Assembly: GCA_964019695.1 (NCBI GenBank)
Contig: OZ026524.1
Span: forward strand, 30,663,164-30,727,163
Direction: 5' to 3'
Source of the DNA: Loripinus fragilis
Taxonomy: Eukaryota > Mollusca > Bivalvia > Lucinida > Lucinidae
DNA: 64,000 nucleotides
Shown: piece by piece, positions 12,120-22,646 of the stretch
Layout: each line of letters opens with the position of its first letter
How positions within the stretch are numbered: the first letter of the stretch is position 1
Made by a program: the position numbers and the translations under genes
The notes under the pieces: model-generated
Databases searched by the model: none
What the model saw: only the letters and a program-made list of their open reading frames with translations
Told to the model about the DNA's origin: nothing

Positions 12120-12752
12120 TGTTTGAAAAATCCGGGAAATTGGTTTCACATGTATAAGGGAGGTAACAGCCTAGCAACTGCCAAGCAACAAGACAAGGGG
12201 TAGAATAGAACAGAATAAAAACTTCAAAATTAAGACCCTATCACCCTGTAAAATCTTGGTGAGATTACAATAACCCACTCATGTTTCTTGTGAATATTGT
12301 ATTTCAGACTATTCAGATTATGTTTTGATATGGGGCCATGTCTGTATCCCGGTGCATTATGCAAAATATTCTCTTAAAACGTAGACTGTTTTATGACAAA
12401 ATTATTGCAAATTTCTCAGTTAAAAGGCCACTGTAACAAAAATAGGCTTCAAATACCTCATTTTTAATTTTTATTTATTTCTTTGGTATTTACTTCAAAC
12501 AAACATTGTAGAATCAATGAAATTAATACAGCTCTTGTTTGCTAAAAAAGACAATATTTTTGGCCACTGAAATTCTTGACCAAATATCAGTTTTACATAA
12601 TTCATACAGGGTTTCCATGGCAACAAGAGATTCAATTATGAAACAAAGTATATTTTTCTGGGTTTTTGGACATAGACTTTCATTTGAATATGGTTTAAAG
12701 AAATTTCTTTTCGGTGCGTGGAGAAATTGTTCTGGTGCTCTCAGAGAATTGA
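12120..12752. repeat. Second copy (inverted) of the 5.5-6.8 kb dispersed repeat
   Basis: AACCCACTCATGTTTCT, CCCGGTGCATTAT, GTTTCCATGGCAACAAG and TCTGGTGCTCTCAGAGAA occur in the reverse order and strand of the 5.5-6.8 kb copy. Similarity stops at about 12752, exactly where the promoter-like patch begins. The opposed frames of 90 and 114 codons here are by-products of the repeat. Confidence 0.5.
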
Positions 12753-12874
12753 TCTTAAGACTGACCGACCTCATTCCCTTTCGGCGCCCCCACAAATGTC
12801 AAAACAAGACTTCCCACAATGCACCGAGTCGCGATTTCCTTCAAAATATTCAAAATGGCGTGTGTCGACTAGAG
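12753..12874 (+). promoter_or_regulatory. Candidate promoter and noncoding first exon, perhaps of FNDC3
   Basis: This short patch has more CpG than its surroundings. It contains ACTTCCCACAATGCACC (12811-12827 region), close to the ZNF143/THAP11 motif type (ACTACAANTCCCAGNATGC), then TCAAAATGGCG (12850-12860), which fits the YY1 motif often found just inside a first exon. A consensus donor GAG|GTAAGG follows, with GT at 12875. The ATG in the YY1-like site opens only a five-codon frame (MACVD, stop TAG), so the exon would be noncoding and carry a minimal uORF. The sequence just after the donor looks unique, not repetitive. Assigning it to FNDC3, 30 kb downstream on the same strand, is an inference; a gene reading the other way or no promoter at all remains possible. 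Confidence 0.35.
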
Positions 12875-12880
12875 GTAAGG

Positions 12881-13384
12881 TGAATTTTCCAAGATTTTGT
12901 ATCTTTTTTGTTCCCTTTTATATTTTAAGGCTATTTTAAGCAGTGCACATGGATATTTTGATAGTCCGCTTTATTGCTTTGTCGCTAATGCTCATGCATG
13001 GCGGCGTTTGAGGAGAATTATAATGAGAAAAGTGACACGTATGGCATCATTATATCAGATGGCGTTTCATTAATTTTGCTGATTGTGGAAAATTGGGATG
13101 CTGCTAGCAGCAAACAACTAGTAGTGTATTGAATTTACTTTCGCGTTGCTTACACATCATCTTCCTTAACTTGTCATGCAATGGTTGTGATTGTATTTGA
13201 GTTATATTAAGCTTGTTACGTCTGTAATCAAGGGATGCTGCAAATGGGTGACTGATTGTGCAATATGTCTACAGGTTTCAGACAATATATTCAGGTTACT
13301 TAAACTTTAAACATTATGTTAACAAACATTTAAATACTTCCTTCTTTAACATTGACAACTTACTAGGCTAGGTATGGATGCTTT
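12881..13384. other. Apparently unique sequence downstream of the candidate first exon
   Basis: No repeat and no coding frame is evident. It includes an isolated CATGGCGGCG (near 12996). Confidence 0.35.
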
Positions 13385-13560
13385 TTGTTGTTGTTTTTCC
13401 TGTCTGGCTTGGTCCTCCGTGAGATAGCAGGCTGCTCTGAATTTGAAGGAATGGTGCTTCCAGTATCTGTTTTGTCTGCTTTTGATGGCATTTAAGGAGG
13501 TTGTTGTTACAAGATTTATAGGCAGTCCATTCCACTGATCAATCCGACTTATTTCGAAAA
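13385..13560 (-). pseudogene. LINE 3' fragment (C-terminal end of a reverse transcriptase ORF)
   Basis: The minus-strand reading gives IDQWNGLPINLVTTTSLNAI, then KSRQNRYWKHHSFKFRAACY. This is the WN.LP..VV...SLN.FKSRLD.YW pattern that ends the ORF of many animal non-LTR retrotransposons. Nothing of the RT core is present on this strand nearby, so it is a 5'-truncated insertion, which is the usual fate of LINE copies. The clade cannot be assigned from this fragment. Confidence 0.7.
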
Positions 13561-13923
13561 TCCAACATATTTATCAAGTCATCTATGATTCTTGGAACCT
13601 TCAACACGGTATTAATGTTTAGTTACTAGACGATATTATTCGATTGCTCTGGGGCTCTTAAGCCCACAATTTGCCATTGTTATTGTAAAGTGAGACAAAT
13701 TTCGTAATTGTGTAAATATTGGGTATGCTAAACACCAATAAGAATGTTCATGGACTAATTTACAATTAAAAATAACGGCAACCGCAAACTGAATACTATA
13801 GCGTCATACGCTATGAAGAAGTTTGGAATTGAGTATCAAGGATTTTTATTGTATTTTTGTATGCATAGAAATGAATTTAATTAAGTTTTCAGATCCAAGC
13901 AATTGGGTAAATAGGCGGGACAC

Positions 13924-14111
13924 TTGCACTTTACCGGGCACCACTGTACAGTCTGCTCAAGTAACATATGATAAATGGGGGCTTATGCCCCCATACCCCC
14001 TCAATTGTTTTCAGGTTATGTGCTAACCATATCAAACATTTCAAGAAATAATTTAGAGGCAAACATACCCTAAAAACCTAGTCAAATTCAGTTGTGCCCG
14101 GTAAAGTGCAA
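13924..14111. mobile_element. MITE with TTGCACTTTACCGGGCAC ends
   Basis: A perfect 18-bp TIR (13924-13941 and 14094-14111) bounds a 188-bp non-coding element. Confidence 0.75.
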
Positions 14112-14263
14112 TCTAGCCAAATAGGCAATATGCAGCCTTATCTGGGGCTATGGCTGCAAAACCCTAGAGCAGAATTTTGTAAACAGTATTAACAAGCACT
14201 TGATCTTAGATGGTGCATATATTTGCTGACTGCCAGCATGTTTCAAATGGATTCTTCTTGGGC

Positions 14264-14397
14264 CCGGTTTTCCCTGATCCCAATTTATATAGTAAATGAC
14301 CCCCATCTTTCCCAAATGACTCTAAAGGCTTTTTTAGTCTTTATGTTATATAAAGGGAGTCAATTGACCCCATTTTCAAAAGGTAAAGGGAAAACCC
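14264..14397. mobile_element. Short TIR element with GGTTTTCCCT ends
   Basis: CCGGTTTTCCCTGAT at the left pairs with GGGAAAACC at the right. The inner AATGACCCCCAT / AGTCAATTGACCCCATT segments are also related, as an inverted pair. Confidence 0.45.
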
Positions 14398-14520
14398 TGT
14401 AAGTTCTGGCTTGATACAATAATCTTGTACATATCTAGGGGCATCAAGTTATAATTTTCAAAAAATATTGTATTCTTTTGTCTAAAGATCTATTTTTACC
14501 TTAACATACATTGTTGCCCC

Positions 14521-14590
14521 AGATGAAATGCCGCATTATGCAGCATTTCATCTGGGTCTTTTCTGTTAGTAAAAGTACCCATTTAGGGGA
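14521..14590. repeat. HP2 hairpin, copy 1
   Basis: AGATGAAATGCCGCATTATG pairs with CAGCATTTCATCT (14521-14553). It is followed by GGGTCTTTTCTGTTAGTAAAAGTACCCATTTAGGG, shared with the copy at 39172. Confidence 0.65.
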
Positions 14591-14936
14591 ATTCTGAAGT
14601 CAGAGGACTTGTGAAACCCAGCTTGTGCATGATATGATATCACCTGTAGGCTGTAACCTGGATAGTGTGGTGAATCATGGACACAAAGAGAGATTTAATG
14701 ATCATGGATTTCGCAAAGGCCTTTGACAAGGTTCATCACAAGAGAGTCCACCCATTTATAAGTGGATCAACACATGGTTCTCTAGGCACGGTCAACAAGT
14801 AATATGGTCAAGCTTCAGATCCCTTCCCAGTTTTCAATTGGTGTACCCCAGGGGTTGGTCTGTAATGACTGTCAGCAGATCCTTTTTATATAAATATTTA
14901 TAATGATCTACCAATGTGTGTAAGTTTTCAGGATTA

Positions 14937-15178
14937 TTCCTGAATTCAGGATTTTGAGGCTGACTTTCCATAGAAAGTCAGCCTCAAAATGCTGATTTAG
15001 GGAGATTATAATATATAATAGGTTCTCTGATTTATATACAGTTTTTCTAAAGACAATTGACCCTTTAAACTTCAAATTGTGAATCCATGTATTTAGTGGG
15101 CATACTGCAAGTTTTAAGATTGGAGTTTCGAAAGTTCAGGATATTGGAAATTTAGAACTTTCACCCATGTCTACCTGA
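14937..15178. repeat. HP3 hairpin element, copy 1 (inside LINE-A)
   Basis: TTTTGAGGCTGACTTTCCAT and AGAAAGTCAGCCTCAAAAT form a tight hairpin at about 14953-14990. It is followed by TTTAAGATTGGAGTTTCGAAAG and GAACTTTCACCCATGT, which recur at 32158-32217. Confidence 0.6.
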
Positions 15179-15491
15179 TAATACATACCAGGTCCTTAGT
15201 TCTCAGATGATTGTGTTTTGCAGGAAGACCTTCACTGTTTTAATAGTACATTGGTAGGTTGATTGGCAAACAAAGTTTAATGTTGCCAAATGTCACTACG
15301 AGAGGGACTTGGCATTGTTCACACAAACAAATCCTATATAACTACATTAGTATTCAGTCATGTACACACTACGTCAGCAAACTTTAAAAAAAATGCTCTG
15401 TAAAATATCTTGGTATAACTATTACAGAGAGCATTGGGACTTTAGTGAAGAGTGCTTAACGAAAAACTAATTTTCTTATTTCTTGACCAAA

Positions 15492-15560
15492 ACATATGTT
15501 GTGGGTACTCAAAAAAACGTGTCACTGAGATGGTTCTATTGAGCACCCAAAACTTTTGTT
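15492..15560. repeat. HP1 hairpin MITE, copy 4 (inside LINE-A)
   Basis: The arms GTGGGTACTCAAAAAAACG and TGGTTCTATTGAGCACCC are well diverged. The wider element spans about 15435-15615, and its left edge abuts the LINE reading GITITE. Confidence 0.65.
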
Positions 15561-15732
15561 AAAACTGATGGGTCAAAAAATATTTACAATTTTACGCTCC
15601 AAATTTTTGTTTGGACCATAGATTTCTGATATTTCAACCAAAGCAACTAAGACATTAGCCTTCCTTCGCAGCAGTTTGGCTTTTGCAGCTGTACAAAGGA
15701 AGTCGCATGCAAAACTTTGGTACTCCCTAAAA

Positions 15733-15930
15733 GGGAGCGCGGTGGCTCAGTGGTAAAGTGCTTGACTCGAGACCAAGAGGCTGCGGGTTCGGGCCTCACC
15801 GGCGTCACTGCATTGTGGTCCTTGAGCAAGACACATTTATCCTAGCTTAGTACTGGTTCAACCCAGGAAGACCCTTTCCATGTTTAACTGAGAGATTGTT
15901 GATGGGAGGAAAAGAATCAAATCAAACAAA
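15733..15930 (+). mobile_element. SINE1 (tRNA-derived), copy 1
   Basis: The tRNA-like head has an A box (GTGGCTCAGTGGTAAAGTGC) and a B box (GGGTTCGGGCCTC). A central domain TGGTCCTTGAGCAAGACACA follows, then GTACTGGTTCAACCCAGGAAG and a tail AATCAAATCAAACAAA. It sits in LINE-A. Confidence 0.85.
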
Positions 15931-16188
15931 GGTACTATGTAGCACCTTTGGAACCTATAAATTCTAAAATTCGTATTCAACAAATGGAGAAACTACAGAG
16001 GACGGCAGCCCATTGGCATTGGACCTGTTGGAGGTGGCGGAACACAATCAGTGTTTGGGACATTCCGAGAGCAGCTCTATGAACTGGCCAGCTCTTGAGA
16101 CCTAGATGGATCAGTCCTCTCTGCTTCTCTTCCATAAGATTCATTGTGAACTAAGTCTATTGATAAAGACAATTACCTGACCAAGTCT

Positions 16189-16210
16189 CATCATCATCAT
16201 CATCATCATG
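16189..16210. repeat. (CAT)n microsatellite joining two LINE tails
   Basis: A short TCATCATCATCATCATCATC run is the 3' tail of LINE-A on + and, read as ATG repeats, the 3' tail of LINE-B on the minus strand. Confidence 0.7.
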
Positions 16211-16586
16211 ATTAACATACAGGTGCAGGGGCATCATCCACATCAATGGCCCCCTCCAGGTAGCTGGCAAGCTGCACACATACATGGTGTTCCTTTTTTG
16301 AGTGTCCACCTCAGGTATTCTCAGTCAATTTTTTCCACATCTTGGGTCTCCTTCCATCAACCTGTATTCTGCTCTGACTGCACCACAAGAAGGCACCACA
16401 TGTCCATACCAGCAAAGCCTTCTCTCTCTCTGAAATTGAGGGCAAGGTCCTTAAGCTCAAGCTTTGTCAGTAGCTCGCTTGGCCTTACTGTGGCCACATC
16501 CACTGGCTTGATATTGCAGATCTGTCTGTTCATGGCCCTGTCATTGTGTTGCAAGGGCTGAAGTTGAGCTTAGTCAACAGCCAAGC

Positions 16587-16788
16587 AGGGTTCAAGCTGG
16601 GCCCTGACAGTAGGGAGAAGTCGACTCACCACAGCTTGGGATTGTGTGGTGTCAGAATGAAAATGAGTCTCCCTAAAAAAAAATTTTTTTTAGGGAGACC
16701 CCACTTCTCCGTGGGTCCCATTAAGGACAAAATTATGGCCCCTAGAGTGACTATTTTGCCCTAGTCGCCCCCTAGCTTATTCCCTGGC
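16587..16788. mobile_element. MITE with GTTCAAGCTGGGCCCTGACA end, copy 1
   Basis: Shared with 18597-18868 in opposite orientation are GTTCAAGCTGGGCCCTGACA, CTACTGTCAGGG, a CTCCCTAAAAAAA...TTTTAGGGAG hairpin and GTCGCCCCCTAGCTTATT. It interrupts LINE-B. Confidence 0.6.
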
Positions 16789-17254
16789 ATGTGGCTCAGC
16801 ATGCAAAAGCTGTACATATGGCCACATGTCTTGTAAGAGAGCCTGAGGTGGCGGGATGTTAGAACTGGCAGTAGCTCCCTAACTTCTAGATGTTTTTCAC
16901 ATGAGTAGCGGTCTCCCCATGTCACCCAGGTAGTAGAAGGAAGCTACCATCTCCAGCCTATCAAGTCTAACCTGGAATTCATTCTGGTCTGCCATCATAA
17001 AGCAAGGCAGTTCCCCAGCACACATAATATAAACAGAAGTAGGTGTCATTCATTGAAGTCTGTGGCATTTCTATGCATCCTGTAATTGCAGCCATTACAG
17101 TGGATGCTGTTGTTGCCTACTCCTGTACGACAGACAGCATATGGAAACTCACCTGAACTCTGCAGGAAGTCGAGGTCTTTACCACAGATCATGACCGTTG
17201 TCTTTTCTGCATTTACCCTCAACCCCTTCTCCTCCTGCCAAGAGCCTCCAGCAC

Positions 17255-17549
17255 AGGGCCGCATAGTGCAGTTGATAACGTGTCGGGCTGCAGATCCAGG
17301 GGTTGGGAGTTTGACCCCGGCCCGGTCCCATACTTTCTCAGAGATTGATCATGAAATAATTTCTAGGGCCATTCTCCTCCCTTCCACTGATTCAAGATTG
17401 GGGTTGTTGTCAGTTACAAGCGAGAGTATGTGTGCACGAAGTACTGGTTGACTTAGTCAAGCTTGCTCAGGAAAAAGTGTGGTTAGGCTCCCGACATGAC
17501 CATGGCTGTTGACTGGGATGTAAAGAATCAAACCAAACAATCAAAACAT
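17255..17549 (+). mobile_element. SINE2 (tRNA-derived), copy 1
   Basis: The head GCCGCATAGTGCAGTTGATA (A box) and GGGAGTTTGACCCCGGCCC (B box) is followed by TTCTCAGAGATTGATCATGA, GTTGTTGTCAGTTACAAGC, GTACTGGTTGACT, CAGGAAAAAGTGTGGTTAGG and a GGATGTAAAGAATCAAACCA tail. It is inserted into LINE-B. Confidence 0.85.
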
Positions 17550-18019
17550 AAGAGCCTTCAGCGTGTCAGCAATGATGACAGGCTCCAGAGAAGAACTCAC
17601 ATGATAAAGCATCCAGCAAGATGATGAAGAGCAGCAGACTGAGTACAGAGCCTTGGTGGACCCCTACCTTCACCGCAAACTTTTGGCTGGAACCCTCGCA
17701 GACACAGACATGGCTTCATTTCCTGGGCTAACCACACAATCCATTCTTCAACACCTAGCTTTGTCAGCGCCCACCAGATGAAGCCATCTGATCAGGATTC
17801 ACACTGTCTTCCACTCTGATTGGAAATACATGCTTTCAACTGGAGATTAACTGGGAGGAGTGTAGTACATATAAATATTCAGCATGACAAGGGTTTAATA
17901 TACTCAGACAAAAAAACTGGAGAAAAGTACCTTTTAAAGCATCTACAAACAATGATAGCAGACTAAACTTGTCTAAGTAGTCTGGAGAGGCACAGTTTTA
18001 CATGGCATGGTATATTAAT

Positions 18020-18250
18020 GAGCCATGGCATGTGATTTCCAACAATGTGGCATTTTGACAAGTGTAGACTCAGACGAGTCTGTGCAGCCTCCTTTTAAGC
18101 TTAGAAACTCCAAATGATGTTTAGTCAGTGGCTTAACGCTCATAGAATATTCAAGCGACTAGCAAAGGCTCTGATCAGACTATGCATATGCTGGTCTGAG
18201 CTTTTGCTGGTCACACATACCACATTGTTGGAAATCTCATGTTGCGGCTC
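18020..18250. mobile_element. MITE BM (ATTTCCAACAATGTGG ends), copy 1
   Basis: GAGCCATGGCATGTGATTTCC...ATGTGGCATTTTGACAAG at the left pairs with CCACATTGTTGGAAATCTCA...GGCTC at the right. The interior has AGACTCAGACGAG, AGCTTAGAAACTCC and GGCTCTGATCAGAC. Confidence 0.8.
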
Positions 18251-18596
18251 ATTTAATAAATAAGGATTGTAATTAAGGCTTTTAAGTATGAAATGTCAAA
18301 GTCAAGCCCAATAATCATGTCCATAATTGATTTAATAGACCAAATATTGATCTACATGAGTGCACCAAGAACTTTATGAAGGGAGAACAATTAAGACATA
18401 TTGTAGGTTCTTCGTATAAACATATATTGTGTGAACTCGTTTGAATCACCTCTGCTAACTATTTAACTGCTGAATTTTCTGAAATGGAATCTTCCATTAG
18501 ATGATCTGAAGTCGGATAAATCCATAGAACTAAAATTTGCAGAAGAAACGAACAAAACAAATAGTCCCTGATCAGGCTGGTCCTCTCAGGAAATAA

Positions 18597-18868
18597 GCTA
18601 GGGGGCGACCAGGACGAAATAGTCGCCATAGGGGCCGAAATTTCGCCCTAAATGGAACCCATCTCCCTATAAAAAAATACTTTTTTAGGGAGACTCATTT
18701 TCATAGTGCCACTGCATTGCATTTCTCCTTCCATTTAATGGCAATAGTATGTGTAATGGCTAATTTGTTTCTAAACTGACAGAAAATGTCGTAACTTTGC
18801 GCTATAGCTTCTCCCTATCTGACTGTCACTTCCCCCTACTGTCAGGGCCCAGCTTGAACCCTACCTCT
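18597..18868. mobile_element. MITE with GTTCAAGCTGGGCCCTGACA end, copy 2 (inverted)
   Basis: This is the inverted relative of 16587-16788, with a longer interior (about 70 bp extra). Confidence 0.6.
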
Positions 18869-19814
18869 CTAGAAGCAGGCTGATCATGGGATATTTTGTT
18901 TGCATGCCATTCTTTCCCAGGTTGAGTAATTTGTTCTGATATTTAGCATAACAATACAGGGTTTAGATTCCCATCTGCTTATATAGGAAGCGGGGTGTGT
19001 GCATAACTTTTTCAAAATTTTGTAAGTTCTTTTGAAAACAGTGTAGATCCAGATTAGCTGGCTAATCTGATGAGATCCATACTTTTTCCATCCACATGAA
19101 AAATCCAAACACTGGATTGATTGGAAATTAGAAGCTTATATAGATACTTTTAACCCAATATTTGAAACAAAAATTGTTAAATTTATTTGAAATACTGTTT
19201 TGACTAAGAGTCTTTTTGTTGAAAGCGAAACTTGTTCGGCTGCAAGGTGTGATATCTTTTTCCCTTTCTAAGTTGCATTTTAGTATGAAAAATCTCATTG
19301 ATTAAACTCACTGGAAATGCAAAATCTAGGGACACAGACTGAAGCAAGTCAAATACTAATGCTCTTTTCTTCTCAGAAAAATGTCCAAGAAACTGAAAGT
19401 AGACTTCTATTTTCAGACAAATCTATTCATTGCAGTGGTCACTGTTGAATAGAACATAACTAACCCTTAAAGCGCCTACAAAAGTGCATCTAAAATCTCA
19501 TTTGCTGAAGTCGTCAGCTGCAACTAATTGCAAAATTGACTAATTAAAGTATAGAAGCAAGTAGTGTGGCCCCAGCCTACAGGACACTTGTTGAATGTTT
19601 ACAACTTTGCCGCCAAGTAAGGTCACTTGATAAATTGTATTACTCTGTCCAATTCAGGTTAAACTTATGGAACACAGATGTCCTCTCAGTAGGTTATCAA
19701 GTTTACAACCGGAATACATATAAAAGCAAATTCCACAATTGAAATGCAGCCGAATATCTTTTTAAAGAAATGCTGTATGTTGACCACGTATAAAGTGCTG
19801 CTCTGGGATCAACT

Positions 19815-20003
19815 TTGCATGCTGGGTAACTTTTCATGCTTTGGTTGCCGTCTACTGACATTTTTCAGAATTAACATTTTTGAAAAAATCTCCCAGGGAC
19901 TTGATCAGAGTGTCAAACACTTTGATTCAAGACCAGGACCAGGACCGATGTTTTGTCAGTCCTGATCTGAGTCTAAACTGTTTGCAAAGGTTATCAACCG
20001 ATG
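19815..20003 (-). mobile_element. HP4 MITE, copy 1
   Basis: Read on the minus strand, it contains AACCTTTGCAAACAGTTTAG, the paired GATCAGGACTGAC / GGTCCTGGTC arms, and then GTGTTTGACACTCTGATC and CCAGCATGCAAAG. The same order is found at 40545-40740 and 56970-57160. Confidence 0.6.
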
Positions 20004-20407
20004 ATGAAAGAGTTTTTTTATTGGCAGTTTATCCATGTTAACCCCTCTGCATGTTTTGTATAAATATGATTTCATGCATGTACAAAAAAGTTGCATAACA
20101 GTCAGAGTTGCAGTTTTTGTTGTCAATATTGAATATGCAAATCTGATCAAGCAGAAAGATTAGAAAATTAGCCTTACTGTATTACCCTCTAATATTTGTA
20201 CAGACAGGTCTGCATGAAAGGATGTACATGTAAGCCTTAATCAGGCTGCTCCCTTAGACCAGACTTATCAGAGTGTACTGTATTTAAAGCCAATCTAGCA
20301 CTACATTTTAGACACCTTGTCAGGAGTGTAGTCAAATGGACTTTTCCAAAATAGAGGATTTATTATATAATAGGATTCAAACTCCAAGGTGTATATATTA
20401 ATATTTT

Positions 20408-20660
20408 TATGCGCCCCGAAGGGGTAGCATTATATAGTCGCCACTTTGTCTGTCCGTCTCTTCTGCCCCCGTAAATCTTGTCTGCACAAATTCATCACAA
20501 CTACTGACTGGATTTCAATGAAATTTCTTTGGAACTTCGACAGTTAAAAGTGTAAATGCGGAAATCACTGGCATGGTATGGTTGGATGATTTGTCACGGA
20601 GTTACAGCGCTTTGTGAAAAAATCCTGTATTAAAGTGCAGTAAGGCTAGATTTTTTTCAT
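20408..20660 (+). mobile_element. GTCCGTC-type element with terminal hairpin, 5' fragment
   Basis: TATGCGCCCCGAAGGGGTAG forms the terminal GCCCCGAAGGGGT hairpin, and TTTGTCTGTCCGTCTCTTCT is the pyrimidine tract that follows in this class. The CAACTACTGACTGGATTTCA motif follows. The right end was not found. Confidence 0.5.
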
Positions 20661-21537
20661 GCACCCTGTCATACTGCTCCCAATATGGGTCCATATTGTC
20701 TGCAATAAAGGCTACTAGTACCTAAGCACAGATTAGGGAGCAGAAGTGTCTGGCGAGAAGGGTGTTAATGGTACAGCATCCATAGGATATGGGAATGAAT
20801 GTTTGTCTTTATTTTCCAGGTGCATGACTAAAGATGGCCACCATGCCCATATAAGGTAAAGTCTCATTAAAAATCTTTTCGAACCACAAGGCCTACCGGT
20901 TTGACCTTGAAATTTAATCAACAGCACCTGGTACTGAGGCCTCACAGATAATTATGGGACAAAGTTTGTTCTTAATGTTACACTCGAGTCAACAATAGTA
21001 ACTGTTGTCATGTCGGTACGTTAAAATGGTACTTAAGCCATCCCATAGCAAAACACCTTGCCTAATCTGGATTTAAACTGTGTTTGATATTCCTGATAGA
21101 ATGTTTTGAAAATGTTAAATTTGAACATACATGTACATGTAATCAGTGGATGACAAAAAGCATGCAAAATTACCCCACATGCAAAGAGTTAAAACCTAAA
21201 CAGGTTTTTGTAATAGCCAATTGCTTCAGTTTTTGATGTTCTGGTACCGTATACAAGGGTTGTATATGCATGATGATTTTTATCAAGCACCTGTTCTTCT
21301 AGATAGTAATTTAAATTTTTACTTCTTTTCAAAGATATCCTGTTTACTATGGTAGATGTTCGAAAATTTCGAATGCTAGGAACTAGACAAAAAGCACAGA
21401 CACAGATCCAACTGCTTCTGAAGAATTAGTCTGATCTGGGTCTTTCCTGATCCTGAACTTTAACCCTACATAAAAACTTTGTTGTCACATACAGGTACAC
21501 ACTATGAGCAACCATAATAAAAATGTGCCAAATACAA

Positions 21538-21647
21538 GTGCAGATCCAGAGGGGGGGGGCAGGGGGTCCGGACCTCCCCTGGAAAATCACAAGTTATATG
21601 GGTTTCTATAGGGAATAAGCAATTGGACCCCCTCTGGAAAAAGTTGG

Positions 21648-21688
<41 letters not shown>

Positions 21689-21850
21689 TGGAAAATGTTG
21701 GACCCCCTCTGTAACCTTGAAAAACCTTAGATTTCTTTGAAATTGACCATTTGACGCTGAGGACTAAAAAAAAATGTCAAGAGTTTTTTTTTTTGTCAGA
21801 CTGACCTGGACCCCCCCTGACGAAAATTCCTGGATCCACGCATGCAAATG
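21538..21850. mobile_element. GGGGTCCGGACC element with 40-base poly-C tract
   Basis: GCAGATCCAGAGGGGG at the left and TTCCTGGATCCACGCATGCA at the right are related to the 2.1 kb element. Subterminal GGAAAATCACAAG is shared. C runs from 21649 to 21688. Confidence 0.6.
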
Positions 21851-21881
21851 TGAATATTCTCCATCAGAAAAGTACAGTAAA

Positions 21882-22083
21882 ACCTGTGTAAAATGGCCAC
21901 TTAAAAGTAGACAAATCAAAGATCTTAATGACAAATGGTAGCTTAATGAAGGTCGAAAGTATTGCATAATGTTCCCTTTATTGCAGAATGTTCCCTTTGG
22001 AACATTCTGCAATACTGTTGACTTGCATTAAGCGATAATTGGCCTTGGAAACTTTGAGAGTGGCCGTTTTACACAGGTTTTAC
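21882..22083. mobile_element. MITE with CAGTAAAACCTGTGTAAAAT end
   Basis: CAGTAAAACCTGTGTAAAAT is mirrored by GTTTTACACAGGTTTTACAG. A second tight hairpin, GCAGAATGTTCCCTTTGGAACATTCTGC, lies in the middle at 21982-22009. The minus-strand frame of 82 codons spanning it is not a gene. Confidence 0.7.
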
Positions 22084-22646
22084 AGTCCATGTACAAGAGG
22101 AGTCCGAGATGGTGTTACGATCCTATATAAAAATTTCAAGCATATTTGACCTTGACCTTTGACTCCAAAGTCAAATAGGCAAAACAAAACTTTCATTGTC
22201 ATCTACATAAGCTAATGTGAACTGTGTGACCTCCATCAAAAATTATAAGAGGATTTTGTGTTATGAGTCAAGTATATTTCATTAATTGACCTTGGCCTTT
22301 GACTCGAAAGTCATATTGGCGATACAAACCTTTGTTGTAGTCTACACACTATAAGAATTCGTTGTGCTAAATATGAACATCTTCCATCAAAAGATGTAGG
22401 AGGAGTTTGCGTTTTGAGTCATAAGACAGATTTTTGTACAAAATGTATATTTGACCTTCACCTTTGACTCCAAGGTCATATGGGTGTTCTGAAACACTAT
22501 ATTATAAGCTACCATTGTGCCAAATATGAACACCCTCCATAACAAAATGTAAAAGGAATGTATTTGACCTTGACCTTTGACTCTAAAGTCATATTGTTGA
22601 TCTGAAAACTTCGTTATCATCTATCGATTATTTAAACTGGTTAATG

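Larger units (their letters stand above)
14680..16188 (+). pseudogene. LINE-A: decayed non-LTR retrotransposon RT ORF, three pieces
   Basis: Three collinear blocks read on the + strand. The first (14680-14935) gives DLMIMDFAKAFDKV, the RT motif with the catalytic-site block, and ends with a shifted VYPRGW...INDL-like remnant of the PQG and INDLP region. The second (15190-15435) gives SDDCVLQEDLHCF, FNVAKCHYE and VKYLGITITE, the typical region after the catalytic YxDD. The third (15935-16188) gives IRIQQMEKLQRTAAHW and WPALE, the typical C-terminal segment, and runs into a (CAT)n tail. Frameshifts and stops separate all motifs, so it is dead. The gaps are filled by an HP3 hairpin, an HP1 hairpin and a SINE1, which dates those insertions after LINE-A. 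Confidence 0.75.
16211..17825 (-). pseudogene. LINE-B: decayed non-LTR retrotransposon RT ORF
   Basis: Minus-strand blocks occur in the right order. GVEEWIVWLAQEM (about 17740) precedes VGVHQGSVLSLLLFII, the RT motif with the usual PQG replaced by HQG, and DALSCEF (17640-17690). KGLRVNAEKTTVMICGKDLD and VCRTGVGNNSIHCNGC, a zinc-knuckle-like insert typical of some CR1/L2-like lineages, lie at 17090-17240. KLEMVASFYYLGDM lies at about 16930, and the terminal block (CNIKPVDVAT...ELLTKLELKDLALNF) at 16400-16520. Stops and shifts lie throughout. A SINE2 (17255-17549) and a CTAGGGGG MITE (16587-16788) split it. The clade is not assigned with certainty. Confidence 0.8.

Noticed and set aside
15733..15805. 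Functional tRNA gene
   Set aside because: A and B boxes are present, but the body continues as a SINE and the same head recurs with the same non-tRNA downstream sequence in other copies.
17086..17451. 121-codon + strand frame
   Set aside because: It is antisense to LINE-B and crosses into the inserted SINE2.
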